A DNA stretch of 20,241 nucleotides from CALAED01 sp937891035 (lineage in GTDB: Bacteria > Actinomycetota > Actinomycetes > Streptosporangiales > Streptosporangiaceae), in the NCBI GenBank assembly GCA_035642125.1, contig DASQSZ010000086.1, positions 1 through 20,241 of the forward strand, given 5' to 3'. A model generated the notes under the pieces. That model was not told the origin of the DNA and searched no databases. It saw only the letters and a list, made by a program, of their open reading frames with translations. Shown here one piece after another: positions 1 through 6,305 of the stretch (position 1 is the first letter of the stretch; each line of letters opens with the position of its first letter). The position numbers were made by a program, and so were the translations under genes.

Positions 1-1200
1 GTCGCCATCGTCGTCCGGGCCCGCAGCCGGGTCCCCACCGTGGCCGGCGGCGCCGTTGGCCTTGGCTTCGGCGCCGTTCGGGGACGTGCCGCCCACCGCC
101 GTCTCGATCGCGGGAACGCCGACCACGCGCGCGATCCAGGCAGCCGGTTCGTTGATCTCCTCCCGCGTGGGGAGCGTGTCCGGCGAGGTCCAGACCCGGT
201 TGAAGCCGGACATGCCGGCTTGGGCGACCACGGTGCGGACGAACCTGGAGCCCTCGGCGTACTGCTTCATTTTGATGTCGATGCCGAGCAGCCGGCGAAT
301 CGTCTTGTCGAGCCGGCCGCTGGCGTCGCGGCGACCCTGGAACCTGGCTCGGATCTCGGCGACCGACGGCACGACCTCCGGGCCGACAGCGTCCATGACG
401 TAGTCGCCGTGCCCTTCGACCAGGGTCATCACCGCGGTGAGCCGGTCGAGGATCGTGCGCTGCTCAGGCGTTTGGATGACGTCGATCAGGCTGGCGTCGC
501 CGCCCCTGACCGCGTCGGCGACCGCGCCCGCCGCCTCGCGCAGCCGCTCGAGCAGCGCTCCCGGATCGAGGTCGGAGGCGAGCAGGAACTCGGTCATCTG
601 CTGCTGGACGTGCGACCGCAGCCACGGCACCGAGGCGAACTGGGCGCGGTGGGTCTCCTCGTGCAGGCACACCCAGAGGCGGAAGTCGTCCGGGTCGACG
701 CCGAGCTCGCGCTCGACCTGCACGATGTTGGGCGCGACCAGGGTGAGCCGGCCGGCCGGGGCCCGGCCGTCCGGGTCGGGCGGCAAGAACAGCTCGTACT
801 GGCCGAGCACCCGCCCCGCCATGTACGCGAGGATCGAGCCGACCTGGATGCCGGTGACCCGCGAGCCGACGGCCTGGATGACGGCGCCGCCCGCGCCGCC
901 GCTGAAGATGCCGGGACCGCGCCGCGCAGCCAACTCGTCCATCAACGGCTCGAGCACGACGCGAAAACCGTCGACGTTGGCCTTGATCCAGCCGGGCCGA
1001 TCGACGATTTGGGCGGGCGACGGGTCGAGCGCCCCGTCCATCCCGGTGAAGTCGAGTACATGTCCCTGCGCGACCCGGGACAGCTCACGCAGCTGCCCGA
1101 CGACCTGGTGAGCCTCCTCCGGACTGACCTGCGGACCCGGTCGGACCAGACGAATGCCGGTTTGGACCGCGACATTCCAGTCGATCATCGATGTGGTCAA
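1..1200 (-). CDS. Zinc-dependent metalloprotease, DUF2342 / F420-associated family (partial, C-terminus outside window)
   Basis: Reading the minus strand gives an uninterrupted frame of 400 codons that runs off the left edge without a stop. The translation begins MTTSMIDWNVAVQTG and contains the zincin motif in CLHEETHRAQF, with the two His near residues 180 and 184. The long, mostly helical body (FSGGAGGAVIQAVGSRVTG, then LDRLTAVMTLVEGHGDYV) is typical of the actinobacterial family annotated as zinc-dependent metalloprotease or coenzyme F420 biosynthesis-associated protein, whose substrate is not established. The start is either TTG at 1200, which has a purine-rich GAGAGAG tract just upstream, or ATG at 1188; an in-frame TAA directly precedes the TTG. 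It lies downstream of the dacB-like gene on the same strand, 242 bases away. In many actinomycetes this pair is followed by tilS, hpt and ftsH, which would lie left of the window. The last visible residues are Gly/Asp/Pro-rich, so little of the protein is probably missing. Confidence 0.88.
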   Translation of the reverse strand, partial: MTTSMIDWNVAVQTGIRLVRPGPQVSPEEAHQVVGQLRELSRVAQGHVLDFTGMDGALDPSPAQIVDRPGWIKANVDGFRVVLEPLMDELAARRGPGIFSGGAGGAVIQAVGSRVTGIQVGSILAYMAGRVLGQYELFLPPDPDGRAPAGRLTLVAPNIVQVERELGVDPDDFRLWVCLHEETHRAQFASVPWLRSHVQQQMTEFLLASDLDPGALLERLREAAGAVADAVRGGDASLIDVIQTPEQRTILDRLTAVMTLVEGHGDYVMDAVGPEVVPSVAEIRARFQGRRDASGRLDKTIRRLLGIDIKMKQYAEGSRFVRTVVAQAGMSGFNRVWTSPDTLPTREEINEPAAWIARVVGVPAIETAVGGTSPNGAEAKANGAAGHGGDPAAGPDDDGD

Positions 1201-1364
1201 TTACCCGCTCTCTCTCTTCGTCCGGTCCACTCGCCTCGGCCCGATGTACCACGGGTGGCCGGCGGACCACGAGTTCCACCGTACGTTCCGTACCCAAGGA
1301 CGAGGCCGTTTTCCTGGCCCAGCTCACCCTTACCCACGTCCCCCGGCCGGCCCCGGGCAATTTA

Positions 1365-1407
1365 GAGGCCAACGAACGGGCGGCTTTGAGGCCAACGAAC
1401 GGGCGGC
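1365..1407. repeat. Two copies of a 20-bp direct repeat
   Basis: The 20-mer GAGGCCAACGAACGGGCGGC occurs at 1365-1384 and again at 1388-1407 without mismatch, giving a 23-base period. It lies between the stop of the carboxypeptidase gene and the start of the metalloprotease gene, where no coding sequence is expected. It may be a tandem binding site or simply a local duplication; nothing else in the sequence decides between these. Confidence 0.85.
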
Positions 1408-1442
1408 GCGCGGCAACTCCCGAGCTAAGCCAGCGGGATCGG

Positions 1443-2888
1443 TCAGCCTCGGCAGCCGCAGCCGGCGAGGACGGAGGCGAGCTGGTCGAGGGCCAGTCTG
1501 GCCAGGCTCGTCGACTTCACGTTGTTGACCATGAAGGCGAACGCGAGCAGCCTGCCGTCGGCGTCGTAGGCGAGCCCGGCGAGGCTGCTCACGTTGGACA
1601 GCGTCCCGGTCTTCGCCCGTACGGCCCCGGCGCCCACCAGTGTCGTATCACCGGTGTAGCGATCACGCAGGGTGCCGGAGAAGCCCGCCACCGGCATCCC
1701 GGTGATCACCGCCCGCAACTCGGGGTGGTTGCCGGTGGCGGCCAGCGCGATGATCCTGGCCAGGGCCGCCGGCGTGACGCGGTTGCTGACGGAAAGCCCG
1801 CTGCCGTCGCTGACCTGGACGCCGTCGGCGACCCCGAGACCGGCCAGTACGTCGTGCACCGCCCGGCTCGCGCCGGCGAAGTCGGCCGGGAGGTGCCGCG
1901 CGATCGCGACCTGGCGGGCCAGCGCCTCGGCGAGGTCGTTGTCGCTGCATTCCAGCGTGTGCTCGACGAGCGCGCGCAGCGGCGGCGACTGGACGGCGGC
2001 CAGTTGCCGGGCGTTCTTGGGGGCGACGACCTCGGCGCCGACGCGGGCCTGGACGCCATGCCGCCGCAGCGCCTGGGCGAACCGGTGGGCAGCGGCCAGC
2101 GGCGGGTCACCGGCACGCGGGGCCGTCGCGTCCTCGTCGCAGTCGTTCGGCCTGGCGCGGCCCTCGTCGACGGCGAGCGCGGTCACCGGCGCGACGCTGC
2201 CCTCCGGCACGTAGTTGGGCTTCCAGCCGGGAGCGGTGCGCGGCCCGTCGTACAGCGACGCGTCGTAGTCGAGCCGGACCCGCCGCGTGCCGGACGCGCG
2301 CAGGGCGGTCGCGGTGCGGGCGGCCAGGTCGGTGAGCGAGGCGTAGGCGGGGAAGTCGTCGGCGGGCCGGCTGGCCAGCGTGGGGTCGCCGCCGCCGACG
2401 AGCACGATGCCCTTGGCGGACCGGACGACCTTGGTGGTCAGCTTGTGGTCGGGCCCGAGGGCGGCCAGCGCCGCGGCGGCCGTGATGATCTTCATGGTCG
2501 ACGCGGGAACCAGCGACAGCCGCGATCTTTGGTCGTAGAGCACGCGGCGGCTGACCGGGTCGATCACCACGGCGTTGATCGGCGCGCCCGCCGAGCGCAA
2601 TGGGCCGGACAGCTTGGTGATGAGGGCGCCGGTGCTGGGCAGCGGCCCGGTGGTGCCGGCCGCGGCTGGCCCGCGCACCCCGCCACCGCCACCGCCACCG
2701 CCGCCACCGCTGCCGCCAGGCACGACGACCTGGCGGGCGGCCACGGCGGGCGGCTGGACCGCGAGTTCGCGCTTGGGGGTGAGCAGCACGACGGCGGTGC
2801 CCGCAGCGACGATGAACACGTTGAGCAGGCAGAGCGTGACCAACGCCACGATCGGCTCGCGCCTGAGCACGCGAACAAGCTTGTCCAA
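1443..2888 (-). CDS. dacB: D-alanyl-D-alanine carboxypeptidase/endopeptidase, PBP4 (peptidase S13) family
   Basis: The 481-residue product is a class C low-molecular-weight penicillin-binding protein that trims or cleaves peptidoglycan stem peptides outside the membrane. All three active-site motifs are present in order: STMK at residues 130-133 (nucleophile Ser130), SDN at 315-317 and KTG at 426-428. An N-terminal hydrophobic helix (about residues 12-36, preceded by basic residues) should act as signal anchor. It is followed by a Gly-rich linker with ten consecutive Gly (61-70). The start is TTG at 2888: an in-frame TAG lies just upstream and a GAGAG purine tract precedes it. A GTG at codon 7 is the alternative. 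It is divergent from the pyrophosphatase gene and probably heads a minus-strand operon with the metalloprotease. The C-terminus ends in a small Cys-rich GCGCRG tail, which is slightly unusual. Confidence 0.95.
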   Translation of the reverse strand: MDKLVRVLRREPIVALVTLCLLNVFIVAAGTAVVLLTPKRELAVQPPAVAARQVVVPGGSGGGGGGGGGGVRGPAAAGTTGPLPSTGALITKLSGPLRSAGAPINAVVIDPVSRRVLYDQRSRLSLVPASTMKIITAAAALAALGPDHKLTTKVVRSAKGIVLVGGGDPTLASRPADDFPAYASLTDLAARTATALRASGTRRVRLDYDASLYDGPRTAPGWKPNYVPEGSVAPVTALAVDEGRARPNDCDEDATAPRAGDPPLAAAHRFAQALRRHGVQARVGAEVVAPKNARQLAAVQSPPLRALVEHTLECSDNDLAEALARQVAIARHLPADFAGASRAVHDVLAGLGVADGVQVSDGSGLSVSNRVTPAALARIIALAATGNHPELRAVITGMPVAGFSGTLRDRYTGDTTLVGAGAVRAKTGTLSNVSSLAGLAYDADGRLLAFAFMVNNVKSTSLARLALDQLASVLAGCGCRG

Positions 2889-3039
2889 CGCTCTCTAACC
2901 TCTCTCAGCCCCGTGCGCCCTGCGCCGGACGGACATGCGACATCCTTGTTGTTAAAGCAGGAACGACAACGGAAGCCGCGCCCCGGCGTCCCCGGGACGA
3001 TTTTCACAGACTCAGAGCGCGGGGGGAGCGGAGGACATC
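2889..3039. promoter_or_regulatory. Divergent intergenic region between dacB and ppa
   Basis: These 151 bases separate two genes read outwards and so must hold promoters for both. The part around 2940-2975 is locally less GC-rich (CATCCTTGTTGTTAAAGCAG). The ribosome binding site of ppa is the GGAGGA at 3030-3035, five bases before its GTG start. I could not assign convincing -35/-10 pairs. Confidence 0.5.
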
Positions 3040-3525
3040 GTGGAATTCGATGTGGTGATCGAGATTCCCAAGGGGCAACGCAACAAGTACGAGATGGATC
3101 ATGAGACCGGCCGCATCCGGCTGGACAGGATGTTGTTCACCTCGACTCAGTATCCGGCGGACTACGGCTTCGTCGAGGGCACGCTCGGCGCGGACGGCGA
3201 CCCGCTCGACGCCTTGGTGCTGCTGCAGGAGCCGACGTTTCCGGGCTGCCTGATCCGCTGCCGCACGATCGGCATGTTCCGGATGCAGGACGAGGCCGGG
3301 GGCGACGACAAGGTGCTATGTGTGCCGTCCACCGACCCGCGCTGCGAGCACCTGCGTGACATTCACCACGTCCCCGAGTTCGACCGCCTGGAGATCCAGC
3401 ATTTCTTCGAGGTCTATAAGGACCTCGAGCCGGGCAAGTCGGTGGAGGGCGCCACCTGGGTGGGCCGTGCCGACGCCGAGGCCGAAATCGACCGTTCCCG
3501 CCACCGCCTCGCCGAGTCCGCTTGA
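3040..3525 (+). CDS. ppa: Inorganic pyrophosphatase (family I, soluble)
   Basis: This 161-residue protein hydrolyses pyrophosphate to phosphate in the cytoplasm and so pulls biosynthetic reactions forward. It matches the short bacterial family I enzyme over its full length. The N-terminus reads MEFDVVIEIPKGQRNKYE, the active-site stretch DYGFVEG is at 41-47, and the family signature DGDPLD is at 52-57 with metal-binding Asp52, Asp54 and Asp57. A further acidic/basic stretch (DDKVLCVPSTDPR) follows. The start is GTG at 3040, supported by GGAGGA at the correct distance and by the conserved N-terminus. It stands alone on the plus strand, divergent from dacB and convergent with the sigma-factor gene, so it is probably monocistronic. 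Confidence 0.97.
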   Translation: MEFDVVIEIPKGQRNKYEMDHETGRIRLDRMLFTSTQYPADYGFVEGTLGADGDPLDALVLLQEPTFPGCLIRCRTIGMFRMQDEAGGDDKVLCVPSTDPRCEHLRDIHHVPEFDRLEIQHFFEVYKDLEPGKSVEGATWVGRADAEAEIDRSRHRLAESA

Positions 3526-3748
3526 CGGCCTCGGCGACGGGCCTGCCGGCAACGTAGCGCTCGAGGGCGAGCCCCCTGACTGGGTGGCGACGCGCGGCGG
3601 GTGCGCGCCGGCCAGGGCCGCCATCCTTCGACGCGGGCGAGCGCCGGCGGCATGACGCTCCCCCCACCAGGCGCCATAGAAAGTGATCATGCTCTGGCGT
3701 ACGGTGCCAGGACGCGAGCACCCGGGCGGCATGAGCACGCCGCGCCGG
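3526..3748. other. Convergent intergenic gap between ppa and the sigma-factor gene
   Basis: These 223 bases lie between two convergent stop codons. Only a weak hairpin (CTGGC at 3694-3698 pairing with GCCAG at 3706-3710, no T run) was found. The minus-strand reading frames across it have the composition of high-GC shadow frames. No gene or clear terminator is supported. Confidence 0.5.
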
Positions 3749-5269
3749 TCAGCTCGACGTGGTCCGCGGTGCGGTCGCCACGGAGGTCGGCCGGGACGGC
3801 GCGGGAGAAGGTGTCGATCGCGACCGCGCCGGCGCCGGAGAGGGCGTCGCTGATTTGCCGGGCCGGCCGGACGAAGGCGGGCCGGGAATAGGCGCGACGG
3901 GGGAAGGCGCGACGGGGGAAGGCCGGCTTGTCGCGGGCGGGCCAGAGGGGTCGGCGGGATGTGCCGGCGGGCCGGGCGGGCGGGACACCCCTCCGGACGG
4001 CCGCGGTGCCCAATCGGTCCCGCCCGGCGGGCCGAGCGGGTCGTGCGGCCGGTCGTACGGACCGTCGTACGGACCGTCGTACGGACGGTCGCCGAGCGGC
4101 GACGGCCAGACGAAGGGCGGCGTGGACGGACCGCACCCCCCGGCCGGGGCGGAAGGGAGATAAGGGAACGTCGGCGCGATCGACGACGCGGCCCAGCCGC
4201 CCCCGTCAGGCGCCGGCGACGGAGTGGACCGGCCGGGCGCGCTCGGCGCCGGCTGGGCGCGCGCGGACGGAGTCTCGCCGAGGGCGACGGCGCGGCCGGC
4301 GTCGCCGTCCTGGACGAAGCCGGCCCACCGGACGAGCGCCACCTCCGCTCCGGCGATGGCCGCGGTGGCGGCGAGTCCGCCGACGACGTGCAGCACGCGC
4401 CGCCACGGCCCGATGGCGCCGCCCGCCGGGTCATAGGGGGCGCGCAGGTCCCAGCCGCGGTGCCGCCGCACCGGAAAGCCTCTCTTGGTGAAGCCGTTTC
4501 CCCGGACGGAGACGAAGTCGCGGTAGTGGAGCAGTTGGGGATCGGCGAGGCAGCTCATCACACGCTGCCGCAGGCCGCGCGCGGGCGTGGCGTAGGGCAG
4601 CAGCCCGTACACCTTGGCCGCCGCCACGGCGTCGATCAGGAAGACTCCGCAGGTCTCGCAGTCTTCGGCGTGCCGGCGCAGCCGCGTGCGCAGCGCGAGG
4701 GTCAGCTCGCTCTGCCGCTCGCGGAGGATGGCGGCCCGGTCGGGGCACCCGTACGGGCCCTCATGCGCAAGTAGCTCGGCGGTCAGCGCCACCTCGAGAT
4801 CGGCGCGCGAACGGGCCAGCGCCGCCTCGACCTCTTTAGGGGAGACGGCGAGCACGGAGGCCACGTCGGGGACCGGCAGGCGGTGCCTGAGCAGCACCTC
4901 CAGGACCTCTCTCGTGAGGCGCGGCAAGCCCATGACGGCGCCCCAGGCCATGATCCGCTGGTCGACGTCGTCTTGGTCGTGGCTGGCGATCGGGAGGTCC
5001 GGACGCCGTTCCGGCGGGGCCGGGCGCCGGTCGCACTCGACCCTGGCGATCGCGTAGAGCCAGGCCGCGAGGCGGTCAGGGTCGCGCAGCCTGTCGATAT
5101 GCGCGGCGGCGACGATGAGGGTGTCGCGCAACGCCACCTCCGCGGCCTCGCGACTGCGCAACAGGAACCAGCAGAAGGCGAACAGCCGCCCGGCGTAGGC
5201 GTCATAAACCGCGCCCATCGCCGCGGGGTCATGTGAACGCATCGTCTCGACCAGGCGCCGGTCATTCAT
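3749..5269 (-). CDS. ECF-type sigma-70 factor fused to a zinc-finger, one membrane helix and a Pro/Ser-rich tail
   Basis: The 506-residue protein starts with sigma region 2 (about 7-82; VYDAYAGRLFAFCWFLL, then RDPDRLAAWLYAIARVECDRR). Region 4 follows (about 113-165; LPRLTREVLEVLLRHRLPVPDVASVLAVSP), which carries the helix-turn-helix that reads the -35 element. Next comes a stretch like a zinc-binding anti-sigma domain, with His200, Cys204 and Cys207 (HAEDCETC). A single hydrophobic segment at about 290-318 should cross the membrane. The remaining ~175 residues are low-complexity Pro/Ser/Gly/Asp, predicted to be outside the cell. Fusions of this type are known in actinobacteria, where the attached domains are thought to restrain or gate the sigma factor. 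The start ATG at 5269 has no good Shine-Dalgarno sequence. The neighbours do not reveal its target genes. No carbohydrate-binding or other recognisable domain is visible in the tail. Confidence 0.85.
   Translation of the reverse strand: MNDRRLVETMRSHDPAAMGAVYDAYAGRLFAFCWFLLRSREAAEVALRDTLIVAAAHIDRLRDPDRLAAWLYAIARVECDRRPAPPERRPDLPIASHDQDDVDQRIMAWGAVMGLPRLTREVLEVLLRHRLPVPDVASVLAVSPKEVEAALARSRADLEVALTAELLAHEGPYGCPDRAAILRERQSELTLALRTRLRRHAEDCETCGVFLIDAVAAAKVYGLLPYATPARGLRQRVMSCLADPQLLHYRDFVSVRGNGFTKRGFPVRRHRGWDLRAPYDPAGGAIGPWRRVLHVVGGLAATAAIAGAEVALVRWAGFVQDGDAGRAVALGETPSARAQPAPSAPGRSTPSPAPDGGGWAASSIAPTFPYLPSAPAGGCGPSTPPFVWPSPLGDRPYDGPYDGPYDRPHDPLGPPGGTDWAPRPSGGVSRPPGPPAHPADPSGPPATSRPSPVAPSPVAPIPGPPSSGRPGKSATPSPAPARSRSTPSPAPSRPTSVATAPRTTSS
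3891..3920. repeat. 15-bp tandem repeat (2 copies) in the sigma-factor tail
   Basis: GGCGCGACGGGGGAA is repeated exactly at 3891-3905 and 3906-3920. On the minus strand it encodes the Ser-Pro-Val-Ala-Pro repeats of the extracellular tail. In-frame repeat units like this suggest that the tail changes length by slippage. Confidence 0.85.
4052..4087. repeat. 12-bp tandem repeat (3 copies) in the sigma-factor tail
   Basis: GTCGTACGGACC occurs at 4052-4063 and 4064-4075, with a third copy at 4076-4087 differing in its last base. It encodes the Tyr-Asp-Gly-Pro repeats of the tail on the minus strand and keeps the reading frame. Confidence 0.85.
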
Positions 5270-5485
5270 AACGCCGAAGGTAAATCGAGCCGCGGACTTG
5301 ACTCCACTGTTTTCCGAGATCCTTTGTGAAGTGGCCGATATGCGCCATCGCGCATGGGGAATTCGCCTGCCGCACCGTACCTTGTAACTATTTCACCGCA
5401 TTGTTTGTCATATTTCGATGCTTACCACATGAATTTTGCCAGACGCCATTTATTCGCCTTGGGGAGCGGGCCTTCCCGCCTTCGA
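5270..5485. promoter_or_regulatory. AT-richer divergent region between the sigma-factor and MerR genes
   Basis: This stretch is visibly poorer in G+C than its surroundings, especially 5380-5460, and separates two genes read outwards. It contains a small palindrome, ATGCGC at 5340-5345 and GCGCAT at 5350-5355, with a 4-base spacer. Promoters for the sigma-factor gene should lie here; I could not assign a confident -35/-10 pair for it. Confidence 0.5.
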
Positions 5486-5515
5486 TTGACACTGTCATCA
5501 TGACAGTGTCATCAT
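5486..5515 (+). promoter_or_regulatory. Candidate sigma-70 promoter of the MerR-VIT/vWA operon
   Basis: A perfect -35 hexamer TTGACA (5486-5491) is followed 18 bases later by CATCAT (5510-5515), a 4 of 6 match to TATAAT. A start site 6-8 bases further on would fall at about 5521-5523, which is the ATG of the MerR gene. The transcript may therefore be leaderless or nearly so. The spacer is filled by the palindrome described separately. Slightly long spacers overlaid by an operator are the classic arrangement for MerR-controlled promoters. Confidence 0.6.
5487..5511. promoter_or_regulatory. Perfect 25-bp palindrome, likely MerR operator
   Basis: The left arm TGACACTGTCAT (5487-5498) and its exact reverse complement (5500-5511) flank a single central C at 5499. 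The symmetry is perfect over 12 bp per arm. It covers the region between the -35 and -10 elements and overlaps both, directly upstream of a MerR-family gene. This is the expected place for a dimeric MerR regulator to bind and control its own operon. Binding by the adjacent protein is inferred. Confidence 0.8.
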
Positions 5516-5522
5516 AGGGGAC

Positions 5523-6305
5523 ATGGACGGCGCCTGGACGATCAGCGAGCTGGCGGAGCTGGCCGGCGCCGCGCTGGCCGACGATCCCGTGCGGGTGAAC
5601 GGCCGGGTCAGAGAGCTGCCCAATGAGCGCCTCATCCGGTGGTACACCACCATCGGGCTGCTCGACCCGCCCCTCGCGCGCCGCGGCCGCACCGCGCTTT
5701 ATGGGCCGCGCCACCTGCTCCAGCTCGTCGCGGTCAAGCGACGGCAGGCGGCGGGGCTGGCCATCGCGCAGATCCAGGCGGAGCTGACCGGCGCCACCGA
5801 CGACATGCTGCGCGACATCGCCCGCCTGCCCGAGACGGTCCGGCCCGGCGCCCCCGGCGGTGACCATGGCAGCGACGGTTACACCCTCGCCGCCGACCCG
5901 GTCACCTCCGCACGAAGGCCGCGCTCCCGCGAGCGGTTCTGGGCGGCGGTGCCGGCCGCCGGCCAGGCCGCAGTGCAAGCCGCGCCAACAGCCGCGCGGG
6001 ACACCGCGCCAACTTCTACGAGCGACACCGCGCCGGCCACGCCGCAAACCGCTGAGCCCTCGCAAACCACTGAGCCGGAAGGCGCGGCCGCTCCCCCGGC
6101 GGCGGCCGCCGTCGTGCCGGGCATCCGCCTCGCGGCCGGCGTGACGCTGCTGCTCGACGGCGCCGCGCGATTCATCACCGCCGCCGATCTCGTCGCGATC
6201 GAAGCCGCCGCCCGGCCGCTCATCGACGAGTTGCGCCGGCGCGGCCTGCATCCGGAGCACACCGAGCAGGCCCCCTCGACGTCGCCTGGGAGGCGATCTA
6301 CATGA
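5523..6305 (+). CDS. MerR-family transcriptional regulator paired with a VIT-vWA gene
   Basis: The 260-residue protein opens with a MerR-type winged helix. WTISELAELAG (5-15) is the first helix-turn-helix, RLIRWYTTIGLLDPP (36-50) is the typical second part, and RTALYGPRHLLQLVAVKRRQAAGLAIAQIQAEL follows. The wing region is longer than usual, with an insertion around 17-33. Residues ~110-205 are an Ala/Pro/Thr-rich linker. Residues ~206-252 form a compact C-terminal segment (GIRLAAGVTLLLDGAARF, then IEAAARPLIDELRRRG) that may sense a ligand or the partner protein; no Cys-based metal site is visible. The start ATG at 5523 sits at the predicted transcription start, and the AGGGG two bases before it is too close to act normally. 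The stop overlaps the next gene (ATGA), indicating translational coupling. The palindrome upstream suggests autoregulation. Confidence 0.9.
   Translation: MDGAWTISELAELAGAALADDPVRVNGRVRELPNERLIRWYTTIGLLDPPLARRGRTALYGPRHLLQLVAVKRRQAAGLAIAQIQAELTGATDDMLRDIARLPETVRPGAPGGDHGSDGYTLAADPVTSARRPRSRERFWAAVPAAGQAAVQAAPTAARDTAPTSTSDTAPATPQTAEPSQTTEPEGAAAPPAAAAVVPGIRLAAGVTLLLDGAARFITAADLVAIEAAARPLIDELRRRGLHPEHTEQAPSTSPGRRST

Noticed and set aside
40..1365. Long plus-strand open frame (441 codons)
   Set aside because: It is antisense to the metalloprotease, has low-complexity Arg/Asp/Gly-rich translation and no recognisable motif; the minus strand gives a clear HEXXH protein.
1191..3104. 637-codon plus-strand open frame
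   Set aside because: Shadow of the PBP4-type gene, whose three catalytic motifs are on the minus strand; the translation here is Gly/Arg/Gln-rich noise.
3694..3710. Small hairpin as ppa terminator
   Set aside because: Only five base pairs and no T run; too weak to call.
5287..5315. GGAAAAC on the minus strand as an ECF-type -35 for autoregulation of the sigma-factor gene
   Set aside because: No convincing -10 partner at the right distance, so the match may be chance.
5326..5517. 63-codon frame in the AT-richer region before the MerR gene
   Set aside because: No ribosome binding site, no GC-rich third positions, and it runs through the promoter and palindrome.
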